NCBI GenBank assembly: GCA_017303395.1
Contig: JAFLBN010000001.1
Span: forward strand, 310,001 to 374,000
Source: Chitinophagales bacterium
GTDB lineage: Bacteria > Bacteroidota > Bacteroidia > Chitinophagales > Chitinophagaceae
Reading direction: 5' to 3'
Length of the DNA stretch: 64,000 bases
The position numbers and the translations under genes were made by a program. Shown in pieces: positions 56,903 to 64,000 of this stretch (positions are counted from its first letter, which is position 1; every line of letters begins with the position of its first letter). A model generated the notes under the pieces. The model did not search any database, was not told the DNA's origin, and saw only the letters and a list, made by a program, of their open reading frames with translations.

Positions 56903-59900
56903 TCGCAGGTCACTTTGTCTTTATCGTTCAGGTTCGATGCGCCCCATACATTGCTTGTTGCTCCTGCCATGCTTACACCGTTCACTTTCCACTGGTATTT
57001 AGGGTTATTGCCCGCATTCGTGGCGGTGGCGGTGAACGTCAGCATTACGCCACTCCATACCGTGCTGTCGGGGCTCACACTGATGCTGACACTCGGGGTG
57101 AGGTATGGCATCACTGTCATGTTTATCTGATTACTGTTGATTGCCGTATTGCAGGCTGCACCTGTACCCGGTACCAGTTTCGCATAAAACACATCACCCG
57201 TCTGTATGCCTGTGGCTGTATAGGTATTGCTGATGGTAGCAGTTACCAGCGTGCCATTCTTATACCACTGATAGCTTGGTGTGCCGCCCGGGTTGATGGC
57301 GGTAGCTACAAAGGTGGCACTGCCTGTTGTGTTGCCACAGATAGAGTCGTTAGGACTCGGGTAGATGTTTACACTCGGCCCGTTCACTACGCTTACGGTG
57401 GTGGTAACGGTTGCTGTGTTGCAATTGCCGAGGCTGGCATATACACTATACACACCTGCATTGGCAAGGCCTACATTATTGATGGTAGGGTTTTGTGTGG
57501 TATTGCTGAACGACGGGCCGCTCCAGTTGTATGTAGCACCTGCTGTTGTATTACTTGCTGTCAGTTGCAGATCGCTGCCTGCACACAGCGGGCCGTTGTT
57601 GCCTGCCGTGATGGCGATTGGCGTGCTATCTACTACTACAATTGCAGTGTCTTTGCTTATGCAATTGGCATTGGTGATAGTAACTATATAATCACCACTG
57701 TATTTGGTTGGTGCAGCATTGCGGCTGGGATTTTGTGCTGTACTGATAAAGCCATTTGGGCCTATCCAACTATAAGAGACGCCTGTTGTAGTACTACCTG
57801 ATGCGAGGTTTAATACATTACCACTACACAACGGGCTGTTGCTGGTAGCCGTTGGTGATTGTGGTGTAGTGGTTATCCGGATATTGGCCTGTTCGTATGC
57901 AGTATCTATAGGGCCTGTGCTGCGTGCACGCACGCGGTACAGGTTGCTTTGTGCCGTGCTGTGCGGCACTACCCAGTTGTACACACCACCTGTTTGCGAA
58001 GCTGTAACGGTACCCATGGTAGTAACACCACTGGCAAAACTGCCCGAAGCATTAGACAGCTCAAATACAAAATTGTTGGAAGTGCGCATGTTTTGCGTTA
58101 CACCGTAAGGTATGCTAAGCGTATCGCCACTACACACTACCGTATCTGTAAACGGCTGGTGTATATACAGAAATGTATCTACCTCAAACTGCGCAACTGC
58201 AGCATCGAATGGAGTTGGAGAACCACCACCATAAGTAGTTTGGTGTGCGCCTGTGCTAGCTATGCCAGTGGTGCTAATAGTATTAAAACAAAAACTAATT
58301 CTTCCTTTGGCAAAAGTTATATTTGAATTAGTACACTGTTCGCCGCTATTGCCACCATAATAAGTGCCATACAGCCTGTTGCCGTTCGGGTCAAATTCTA
58401 CCATAAAAACATCCTGACCACCAACCAAAGCAGTTTGGTAAGCTCCTGTGGTGGCTATATCAGTATTGCTGCTTGTTGCTCCCAGCCCGTACACATTGCC
58501 TTTATAGTCTGTTGTCAATCCCCATATTTCTTCGACTGTTGGATTGCCACCATAATAGGTACCCCATACACGGTTGCCCGTAGCATCAAATTTAGCAATT
58601 ACGCCATCAGCCCAAGGGCCCACATATGCGGTTTTGAATGCGCCTGTTGTAGCAACACCGGTAGAACAGTTTGCACTGCCACCTACATAGATATTGCCGC
58701 TTCTGTCTGTAGCAATGGCATAAAGACCTATAACCCCGGACCCTGCTGTGGTTGGACCGTAGTAAGTACCCCACAAGCGGCTGCCTGCAGGGCTGAATTT
58801 TGCTATAAAACCATCACCCGTACCCGCACTATTGGGTTTGGATGGCTGGTGTGTACCGGTAGTTGCAACGCCGGTAGCATCGGTCGTATAGCCTGCTATT
58901 ACAATATTGCCCGTTACATCATATTCCATATCTCTGATAGCTCCATTGAAATAAGTACACCATATACGGCTGCCGGATGTATTGAATTTTGCAATAAAAC
59001 CACCTCCTACACTTGTTTGAAATGCACCTGCTGTGGCAAGCCCACCAGTGGTAGTTCCCACACCGCCGGCAATGTAAATACCACCAATGCCGTCTGATGT
59101 AATATTTTCGGCAACTGCGCTGCTGTCGCTGAAATAGGTAGCCCATACCCTGCTGCCACTGCTGTTTAATTTCACCACCATAGAGCTGCCACTGCCCGTA
59201 AAAGATGTCTTAAATGCACCTGTGGTAGCCAAGCCACTGCTGGCTGCGACACCTGACAGGTAAACATCGCCATTGGGGTCTGCCACTACCGATTGAAAAT
59301 AATCGACCGCAGCACCTCCATAGTAGGTAGCCCATTGGCGTACGCCGTTTATATTGAATTTCACGACATAGCCATCGCTGTTGCCGGCAATCGCAGTCTG
59401 GTATGCTCCGGTAGTAGCTATATTGTTGGCGCTGTTTGTGCGCCCACACAGGTATACATTGCCTGCCGTATCTGTATTGATGCCATATCCCAGATCTTCT
59501 GCCGTGCCGCCATAGTAGGTAGCCCATTTAAGCGTAGGGTCTATTACTATGCCTGCACTGTTGTTTGCAGTTGCTACGGCATAGCTCAGTACATTGCCCT
59601 GCAATACAAACCTGCTGCTTACCATTTCCTTCGTACCGGCATAGTAGGTATAGGGTGCCTGCTCTGTAATGCTGCCCATAGGTGTGGTTGCTATCAGCGC
59701 ACCGTCTTTCAGCGCCAGCCCGGTAGCACCATTGTACTGTAGTTGTATATCTGCCACATTGCCCCCCGGGTGCACCACAAAATCATATTTTATACCTGCG
59801 GGTGCTGCTGTTACCGAATTCCCTTCAGCAGCGGTATATAATACCCAGTCTATATGCGGGTACACATTCTTATACGTCACTTTGCGGTAGCTATGTACAG

Positions 59901-60357
59901 CAACGCCATTGGGTACGGCAGGCAGGTAGTAGTTTTCTGTGCCTTCCTGTATGCCTTCGGGCAGTGCTATAGCTTGCCTGTTTGCCCCCAACAGCACTAC
60001 ATCCATACGGTAGGTGGTAAACACTCCCCCCCACGCATCCCCGGAAGGGAGCTTTTTACCACCCGGTAGTTTAGTATTTAGTTTTTCGCTTTTCGAATTT
60101 GGCTGCCCTTGCAGCCATTGGTAGTGCAGTTGCCCGTTGCCTACAAACAGCGTCACATCACCACCGCTCAGCTTATAGTCTATATCCCTGCGGGGTGCGC
60201 CATGCTGGTCGGTTATCTGCCCTCTGTTTTCTATAAACTGCGGTTGTGTAGCTGCTGCATTATATAGTGTGGCTCCTTTCTTGTCTGCCCCCCCTTCGCG
60301 GGCTTGCAGTATCAGTGAAAAGAATAATGCAGTGATTATAAGTGTTGGTAGTTTCAT
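56578..60357 (-). CDS. Secreted SBBP-repeat protein with T9SS type A sorting domain
   Basis: A 1259-aa secreted protein. Signal about 1-21. An N-terminal DUF7948-like region (about 35-275; QFIENRGQITDQHG) precedes about eight SBBP beta-propeller-type repeats (each with WATYYGG or WGTYYGG, then DxxGNVYxxG). Ig/PKD-like modules (about 745-1160) follow, and a C-terminal type A sorting domain (about 1175-1259, with ISIYPNPTQTTLTVEG, LLILTTADGEVMTEKVVKE). It is cargo of the gldKLMN system encoded at 26.7-31.5 kb. Function likely surface adhesion. The 3' 325 bp is duplicated at 60461-60785. Confidence 0.9.
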   Translation of the reverse strand: MKLPTLIITALFFSLILQAREGGADKKGATLYNAAATQPQFIENRGQITDQHGAPRRDIDYKLSGGDVTLFVGNGQLHYQWLQGQPNSKSEKLNTKLPGGKKLPSGDAWGGVFTTYRMDVVLLGANRQAIALPEGIQEGTENYYLPAVPNGVAVHSYRKVTYKNVYPHIDWVLYTAAEGNSVTAAPAGIKYDFVVHPGGNVADIQLQYNGATGLALKDGALIATTPMGSITEQAPYTYYAGTKEMVSSRFVLQGNVLSYAVATANNSAGIVIDPTLKWATYYGGTAEDLGYGINTDTAGNVYLCGRTNSANNIATTGAYQTAIAGNSDGYVVKFNINGVRQWATYYGGAAVDYFQSVVADPNGDVYLSGVAASSGLATTGAFKTSFTGSGSSMVVKLNSSGSRVWATYFSDSSAVAENITSDGIGGIYIAGGVGTTTGGLATAGAFQTSVGGGFIAKFNTSGSRIWCTYFNGAIRDMEYDVTGNIVIAGYTTDATGVATTGTHQPSKPNSAGTGDGFIAKFSPAGSRLWGTYYGPTTAGSGVIGLYAIATDRSGNIYVGGSANCSTGVATTGAFKTAYVGPWADGVIAKFDATGNRVWGTYYGGNPTVEEIWGLTTDYKGNVYGLGATSSNTDIATTGAYQTALVGGQDVFMVEFDPNGNRLYGTYYGGNSGEQCTNSNITFAKGRISFCFNTISTTGIASTGAHQTTYGGGSPTPFDAAVAQFEVDTFLYIHQPFTDTVVCSGDTLSIPYGVTQNMRTSNNFVFELSNASGSFASGVTTMGTVTASQTGGVYNWVVPHSTAQSNLYRVRARSTGPIDTAYEQANIRITTTPQSPTATSNSPLCSGNVLNLASGSTTTGVSYSWIGPNGFISTAQNPSRNAAPTKYSGDYIVTITNANCISKDTAIVVVDSTPIAITAGNNGPLCAGSDLQLTASNTTAGATYNWSGPSFSNTTQNPTINNVGLANAGVYSVYASLGNCNTATVTTTVSVVNGPSVNIYPSPNDSICGNTTGSATFVATAINPGGTPSYQWYKNGTLVTATISNTYTATGIQTGDVFYAKLVPGTGAACNTAINSNQINMTVMPYLTPSVSISVSPDSTVWSGVMLTFTATATNAGNNPKYQWKVNGVSMAGATSNVWGASNLNDKDKVTCEVTSSYICPQPQKVTSNTITLKVKASINNLEANNISIYPNPTQTTLTVEGVAKGTMIQLKDVLGRQVIHTTATQTKTVLHTSQLTAGNYLLILTTADGEVMTEKVVKE

Positions 60358-60409
60358 ATAATGGTCAGGTGTTATCTACAATTTAATACTTATTCCTTCT
60401 ATAAACAAA

Positions 60410-60427
60410 GGGCAGTTGTAGCTGCCC
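60410..60427 (-). terminator. Terminator of the truncated T9SS copy
   Basis: A 6-bp GC-rich stem (GGGCAG with CTGCCC) followed on the minus strand by TTTGTTTAT. It follows the stop of the fragment at 60461. Confidence 0.65.
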
Positions 60428-60460
60428 TCGTTGTATATTGTAGCTCAGTATTTTATTCAC

Positions 60461-60785
60461 TTATTCTTTCACCACTTTCTCTGTCATCACTTCTCCGTCC
60501 GTTGTGGTGAGGATCAATAGATAGTTGCCTGCTGTCAGTTGTGCGGTGTGCAGTACTGTTTTGTTTGCAGTGGCAATGGTATGTATCACTTGTCTGCCCA
60601 GTACGTCTTTTAGTTGTATGATTGTTCCTTTTGTTACGCCCTCTACCGTCAGGGTCGTTTGTGTCGGGTTCGGGTAGATGCTGATCTTATTGGATTTAAG
60701 ATTATTGACGCCTGTTTTGATTTTGATGCCTATCACATTGCTCGTTACCTTCTGCGGTTGAGGGCAAATGTAGCTGCTCGTCACC
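60461..60785 (-). repeat. Direct repeat: sorting-tail copy 2 of 2
   Basis: Second copy of the 325-bp block at 56578-56902. Confidence 0.75.
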
Positions 60786-60853
60786 CAGATACGCCCGTTG
60801 TTTTCCGTCATGCGTAATGGCATGTCATAGTCTACACCGGATAGTGGTTGCAA
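60461..60853 (-). pseudogene. Truncated second copy of the T9SS sorting tail
   Basis: The last 108 residues are nearly identical to the C-terminus of the preceding cargo gene (VTSSYICPQPQKVTSN through GEVMTEKVVKE), while the first 23 (MQPLSGVDYDMPLRMTENNG) have no counterpart there. There is no signal peptide and the start is TTG. It looks like the 3' end of a related gene, left by recombination or deletion. It could not be exported as is. Confidence 0.75.
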
Positions 60854-61167
60854 ACTTGTTGTATAATCCCAGAATACAAACCCTTCAATATTCCAGAAAT
60901 TTGGGTGTAACGGATCTACAAGAAAAGTCTCGTGACTTATGGTTGATTTCCGGTCTAAGGTTATTTGCTTATATGATTATAATTCTATTGTTTTATTTTT
61001 CTAATTAAATTTTTATGAATAACAGATCATCATTAAAGTTCTTAAGACAACCTGTATATAGCACAGTATTTAAATAGTGTTTTCCCTGGATCTTCAGCTA
61101 TCCGAAAGAAGGAACTATCCTTTGTTTAATAAAGCTTGCAATATCTGTATATGGCTTACAATTCAAA
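60854..61167. other. Spacer without a recognisable gene
   Basis: About 310 bp between the truncated T9SS copy and the NTF2-like pseudogene. No frame, hairpin or repeat stands out. It may hold decayed upstream sequence of the truncated gene. Confidence 0.4.
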
Positions 61168-61522
61168 ATGGGATTGAAATTATACGCGCATAAAGAATGC
61201 TTTAACACTACATCATTTCTAAAGCATTGGCATAAAGACGCTGTACTCAATGATCCTTCCATTGGTAGTAAGTTTAAAGGACATGACGAGATACAAAAAT
61301 ATTTTGAGGACTATTTTATAGGCTATGATGCACAAACCAAACTAATAAAGATGGAAATGCAGATAGAAAATAAAATACGCTTTAATGTTTTTATTCACCG
61401 GCATCTTTTCAAAGGGAGAGATTGGAGGTACTTTCGACTTTGTATTGAAAGACAATAAAATCATTACCGCCACAGCCGATTTAATCCATCAAAATACTAT
61501 ACGAATTCAGAATCACAAGTAA
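61168..61522 (+). pseudogene. NTF2/SnoaL-like gene, frameshifted
   Basis: The first frame gives an NTF2-like start (FLKHWHKDAVLNDPSIGSKFKGHDEIQKYF...; family region IQKYFEDYFIGYDAQTK). After about 61390 the similarity continues in the +1 frame (FSKGEIGGTFDFVLKDNKI, then TADLIHQNT) to a TAA at 61520-61522. The shift lies in or near the T run of TGTTTTTATT, consistent with one extra base. NTF2-fold proteins are small enzymes or binders. The product is presumably inactive unless frameshifting occurs. Confidence 0.7.
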
Positions 61523-61527
61523 TAATG

Positions 61528-61551
61528 AAGGCTTACGGAAACTTGAGCCTT
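61528..61551 (+). terminator. Terminator of the NTF2-like pseudogene
   Basis: An 8-bp stem (61528-61535 with 61544-61551, one G-T pair) followed by TTGTTATTTC. It matches the reverse complement of the tRNA-Asn terminator at 22 of 24 bases. Confidence 0.6.
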
Positions 61552-61575
61552 TTGTTATTTCATTATACTATTCTG

Positions 61576-61971
61576 CTACCTGTTATGCTTCGGCTCTAGA
61601 TACTTTCTTACAGACTTAACAACTGAATCAAGTTTTCTTCCATTGTAAAAATCAAGTGCTGTTTCATAACAGTAACATTTGTTTAGACCTGCAGAACGAT
61701 ATTCTTCCCTTGCCATTTTCTCGGTGAATTCCATGATTGTAAGCAAAGCTTGGTGCTGATAATTGGAGCTATTAAAGAACTCTGTAGCAAATGGGTCAAT
61801 ATCTCCACGTATATAGCCTGTATCAGTTCTACTAATTTGATACCCTAGATATTGTGAATATGCAAACTTTTTTAAGTCCCTTTCATTTTTGACAATATAA
61901 GTATCACTTTTTTTCTGAGAATAACAGCCAAATGGCAGTAATATTAATAGAACAATTATTTTACCATTCAT
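61576..61971 (-). CDS. Small exported protein, immunity-like
   Basis: A 131-aa protein with a signal or lipoprotein peptide (MNGKIIVLLILLPFGCYS). The mature part is helical. Its C-terminus (NKCYCYETALDFYNGRKLDS) recalls the closing helix of the Tai4/Rap1a secreted immunity families, with paired cysteines, but the match is by eye and weak. Location at the end of the accessory segment fits an immunity or orphan defence gene. No cognate toxin is visible. Confidence 0.55.
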   Translation of the reverse strand: MNGKIIVLLILLPFGCYSQKKSDTYIVKNERDLKKFAYSQYLGYQISRTDTGYIRGDIDPFATEFFNSSNYQHQALLTIMEFTEKMAREEYRSAGLNKCYCYETALDFYNGRKLDSVVKSVRKYLEPKHNR

Positions 61972-62056
61972 GTACTGACTTTTAAAAATAGTGCTAAAAC
62001 TTTATCAGCATTACTCCACTCAACACCCTAAGTTCGCCAAAAACCAAGATCAAACA

Positions 62057-62120
62057 AAAAAGGCTTACGTTTCCGTAAGCCTTCTGTTCTTTCGCTCCCC
62101 CTTCAGGACTTGAACCTGAG
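62057..62120 (-). repeat. tRNA-Asn 3' end plus terminator, copy B (att-like)
   Basis: Second copy of the 64-base block, next to the integrase gene. Here tRNA identity continues for 21 more bases to the 5' side of the anticodon stem (62141), then ends abruptly. Confidence 0.85.
62060..62083. terminator. tRNA-Asn terminator hairpin, copy B
   Basis: Same 10-bp stem and TTTC loop as 53920-53943, with T runs on both sides. Confidence 0.8.
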
Positions 62121-62141
62121 ACCCCCTGATTAACAGTCAGG
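62095..62141 (-). pseudogene. tRNA-Asn(GUU) 3' fragment: anticodon arm to acceptor end
   Basis: On the minus strand: CCTGA-CTGTTAA-TCAGG (anticodon GTT, Asn), variable loop, T arm TCAGG-TTCAAGT-CCTGA, acceptor AGGGGGA and discriminator G. No D arm or 5' acceptor strand (expected TCCCCCT) lies upstream, where the sequence becomes CCAAAAACC. The break in the anticodon stem is the classic crossover place for tyrosine integrases that use tRNA genes. Confidence 0.85.
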
Positions 62142-62242
62142 GGTTTTTGGTTTGAAACAGTAAGCATCATTTTTTAAATGCCTGCCAGTAAAGGATTATG
62201 GGCTATGTTGACTTTACATGAATCAACTTGAAACCATATATT

Positions 62243-62263
62243 TCGTGCAAATGTCGTGCAAAT
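62243..62263 (+). repeat. Direct repeat TCGTGCAAAT x2 before the integrase
   Basis: Two perfect 10-bp copies (62243-62252 and 62254-62263), spaced 11 bp start to start, i.e. on one face of the helix. They lie just upstream of the integrase -7 element. They could be integrase arm-type or excisionase/repressor sites. Confidence 0.5.
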
Positions 62264-62281
62264 TTTCTGTACCTTTAAAAC

Positions 62282-63523
62282 ATGAATATCAATGTTGCTT
62301 TAGCTATTGCAAGCTATGTGAGAAAGGACGGAACTGCCGCAATTGTTATTCGGGTAAGCAAAGGAAAGCAGACCCGTGACCTACCCACCCGGTATACAAT
62401 TCCTGTCAATCAGTGGAACGACAAAAAGCGTCAGGTTAAAGGCACCTATACTGGTGTTAGCTCGGTGACGCAACTTAACAATCAACTTAAAGTAGATTTG
62501 AAGGTTGTGAATGATAATCTGCTGGCCCTGGAACAGGCAGGTATGGTAGAGGCAATCCCCTTCCCGGAACTTGTGAAGCGGCTTTCTAGTTTGGAAAAGG
62601 AGTATTGCTTCTTTGCCTTTGCTGATGCTGTGATTATTGCGTTAAAAGAAGCAAAAAGAATTGGTACCATGAACGCATATTCTGACGCGGTAAAAGCGGT
62701 TGAAAATTTTCACGGGTCAAGGTATCTACCATTGCAACAACTAAATTTTGATTTCCTCCAAAAAATGGAAACGGCACATTTAGCGAAGGGGAACGGCCTG
62801 AATGGATTGGCAGCATATATGCGCTCGATCCGCGCAATATATAACCTTGCCATCAAATCGGGGAAAATAGAAGACAAATTCTATCCCTTCAAGAAATATA
62901 CTATTAGGACTGAAAGGACACAGAAACGTGCAATTAGCTACGAACTATTGCAAGCAATCATGTCTGTTAAGCTCGAGCCAGGTCATATTTGCTTTGATGC
63001 ACGAAACAAATTCCTGATTAGCTATATGCTCTACGGGATGAATTTCTATGATATGGCGTTGCTTGAAAGAAAGAATCTGATTGATGGCCGCGTGCAGTAC
63101 CAACGCAATAAAACAAGCGCGCCATTCAACGTAAAAATTACGCCTGCATTGCAGGCGTTGCTTGATTTGTATATTAAGCCTGGTCAGAAGTCGATTTTTA
63201 ATGTGGTTAAGCGTAGCGATCCTATTTTACAAGATAAGGACATCAAAAATGCAAGGCGGCTTTTCAACGACCGTCTGAAAGACTTAGCGGAACTATGCGA
63301 GATTCAAACTAACTTGACAAGCTATGTAAGCAGGCACTCATTTGCTACTCACGCGAAACTGCATAAAATCCCCATCGAGGCAATCAGCGAAATGCTCGGA
63401 CATACAAGCATAAAGACAACGCAAATTTACCTTGACTCCTTACCGAGTGCAACCCTCGATGGCTACAACGACCTAATACTGAATTCCGGTTCAGATGTTG
63501 CAAAAGCTTCATCGGCATACTGA
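62282..63523 (+). CDS. Tyrosine recombinase/integrase (Bacteroidota mobile-element type)
   Basis: A 413-aa integrase with an N-terminal arm-binding domain (about 5-90), a SAM-like core-binding domain (about 105-205) and a catalytic domain. Catalytic residues are Lys277 (QRNKTSAP), Arg351 (SYVSRHSFATHAK), His374 (LGHTS) and Tyr383 (TQIYLDS). The first Arg is replaced by Asn254 in YGMNFYDMALL, a substitution common in this Bacteroidota group. A weak -7 element (62270-62277) precedes it. Position next to the tRNA-Asn fragment identifies it as the enzyme that recombined there. It converges with the DUF6527 gene. Confidence 0.95.
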   Translation: MNINVALAIASYVRKDGTAAIVIRVSKGKQTRDLPTRYTIPVNQWNDKKRQVKGTYTGVSSVTQLNNQLKVDLKVVNDNLLALEQAGMVEAIPFPELVKRLSSLEKEYCFFAFADAVIIALKEAKRIGTMNAYSDAVKAVENFHGSRYLPLQQLNFDFLQKMETAHLAKGNGLNGLAAYMRSIRAIYNLAIKSGKIEDKFYPFKKYTIRTERTQKRAISYELLQAIMSVKLEPGHICFDARNKFLISYMLYGMNFYDMALLERKNLIDGRVQYQRNKTSAPFNVKITPALQALLDLYIKPGQKSIFNVVKRSDPILQDKDIKNARRLFNDRLKDLAELCEIQTNLTSYVSRHSFATHAKLHKIPIEAISEMLGHTSIKTTQIYLDSLPSATLDGYNDLILNSGSDVAKASSAY

Positions 63524-63537
63524 TATAAATATAGCTA

Positions 63538-63960
63538 TCATGCACTAGTATAATAGAACCACTTTTGCTCAATCCATTTTAAGAATCTTCTCCAGAAAGG
63601 CTTTTTCACACCTCTGTTTTTGCTCGAATAATATTCCTTGAGTTTCTTTTGTTCTCTCGCTCTTCCGTGCTTTATCTCTTTATCTGTCCAAGAGTATGAC
63701 CATTCAATTTTACCGTCCCTAATCCAGTAGTGCGTTCTACATGGCAGTTGCCAGTTGCCAACTGAAGGGTAAAGGCTAGGTTTTCCAGCTTTCACCGATA
63801 ATGACCATTCGTGTGGGCCTAAAGGAGTAATGATTTTCGTTAGGCATCCACATGGGCAAAGATGGGCTGCCACTTTGAAGCGTTCAGAAACATACAGGAT
63901 ACCCTCATCAATACTTTTAGGGATTGATTCTACTTTTTCCAGGTTAACTTTAGAGGTCAT
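63538..63960 (-). CDS. DUF6527-family protein
   Basis: A 140-aa protein with the CPCGC motif (LCPCGCLTKIITPLGPHEW), GNWQLPCRTHYWIRDGKI and a lysine-rich tail with KKPFWRRFLKWIEQKWF. The pattern matches DUF6527. As I recall, family members occur in bacterial ubiquitination-like operons with E1 (ThiF), E2 and ubiquitin-like proteins, where a DUF6527 protein acts as processing enzyme; that should be verified. The ATG at 63960 overlaps the 3' end of an upstream gene by 11 bp, indicating translational coupling. It converges on the integrase with 14 bp between stops. Confidence 0.75.
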   Translation of the reverse strand: MTSKVNLEKVESIPKSIDEGILYVSERFKVAAHLCPCGCLTKIITPLGPHEWSLSVKAGKPSLYPSVGNWQLPCRTHYWIRDGKIEWSYSWTDKEIKHGRAREQKKLKEYYSSKNRGVKKPFWRRFLKWIEQKWFYYTSA

Positions 63961-64000
63961 TGTCGCCAATATTTTTGCTATCGCTTATGTCGAATAGCAT
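63950..64000 (-). CDS. 3' end of a gene upstream of DUF6527 (partial)
   Basis: Reading the minus strand from the window's edge gives MLFDISDSKNIGDNDL and a TAA at 63952-63950, overlapping the DUF6527 start. The ATG at 64000 may be internal. The product cannot be identified from 16 residues. Confidence 0.55.
   Translation of the reverse strand: MLFDISDSKNIGDNDL

Larger units (their letters stand above)
53955..62141. mobile_element. Putative integrated segment bracketed by tRNA-Asn 3' ends
   Basis: About 8.1 kb lies between two direct copies of the tRNA-Asn 3' end. It carries the zeta-kinase/502-aa pair, a T9SS cargo gene with a duplicated tail, a frameshifted NTF2-like gene and a small secreted protein. 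The left 2.2 kb is visibly AT-richer than the chromosome, the rest less so, suggesting a mosaic. No integrase lies inside; one lies just beyond the right copy. Remnant or passenger status is inference. Confidence 0.55.
62095..64000. mobile_element. Left end of an integrative element in tRNA-Asn (continues past the window)
   Basis: A displaced tRNA-Asn 3' end is followed within 150 bp by a tyrosine recombinase and then an accessory gene pair. The tRNA's 5' half is missing here, so the element must extend right, with the reconstituted tRNA at its far end. Confidence 0.7.

Noticed and set aside
56731-57801. 356-codon open frame opposite the T9SS cargo gene
   Set aside because: Shadow of a repetitive Thr/Gly-rich coding region; no start context or domain.
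58400-59520. Tandem DNA repeats in the cargo gene
   Set aside because: The periodicity is protein-level SBBP repeats within one coding frame, not a separate DNA repeat element or CRISPR.
62095-62141. Complete tRNA-Asn gene
   Set aside because: The anticodon arm, T arm and 3' acceptor strand are present, but there is no D arm or 5' acceptor strand upstream. It is a fragment.

Overview
The window is from a member of the Bacteroidota, most likely the Chitinophagales. Support comes from a complete gldKLMN type IX secretion core (26.7-31.5 kb), a secreted protein with a T9SS type A sorting tail, a two-domain outer-membrane receptor, an OstA/MlaD envelope pair, DUF4271 next to hemD, and repeated Bacteroidota-type promoters (TAnnTTTG at -7, sometimes TTTG/TTG at -33). 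No rRNA gene, complete tRNA gene, CRISPR array or insertion sequence was found.

Layout. 0-7.7 kb: a two-component pair (beta-propeller sensor kinase cut by the window start, and a LuxR-type regulator), an amino-acid permease, a small membrane protein, a YkgJ-type cysteine-cluster protein and an outer-membrane receptor. 7.8-20.6 kb: smc, an acyltransferase, an HscA-type Hsp70, an aminotransferase-aspartokinase pair behind a leader that looks like an attenuator, and the MlaD-OstA pair. 20.7-26.6 kb: a large propeller/barrel envelope protein, an MBL hydrolase, a double-PDZ protein and ComB. 26.7-38.1 kb: gldKLMN with an operator-like palindrome over its promoter, a YyaL/DUF255 protein, hemD, DUF4271 and hemW. 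38.3-49.4 kb: a LuxR-type regulator with a degenerate receiver, a PLP decarboxylase, and an alpha-2-macroglobulin/PbpC pair. 49.5-53.9 kb: a 2OG-Fe(II) oxygenase, then a Crp/Fnr regulator with a perfect palindrome upstream, followed by two tandemly duplicated outer-membrane-type proteins with duplicated promoters, a DUF6326 protein and a quinone-reductase-like dehydrogenase.

From 53.9 kb to the right edge the sequence is accessory. Two copies of the 3' end of a tRNA-Asn gene plus its terminator (53917-53980 and 62057-62120, 62 of 64 bases identical) bracket about 8.1 kb. Inside are an AT-rich two-gene unit (zeta-toxin-like P-loop kinase and an unrecognised 502-aa protein whose stop lies 5 bp from the tRNA fragment), a T9SS cargo protein with a duplicated tail fragment, a frameshifted NTF2-like gene and a small secreted, immunity-like protein. 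Just beyond the second tRNA copy is a tyrosine recombinase, then a DUF6527 gene whose upstream partner runs off the window and overlaps it by 11 bp. This reads as accretion of one or two integrative elements at a tRNA-Asn gene; the intact tRNA and most of the second element should lie to the right of the window.

The strongest candidates for something undescribed are the zeta-kinase/502-aa pair, the unseen operon led into by the DUF6527 gene, and the lysine-rich leader with mutually exclusive hairpins ahead of the aminotransferase-aspartokinase operon.
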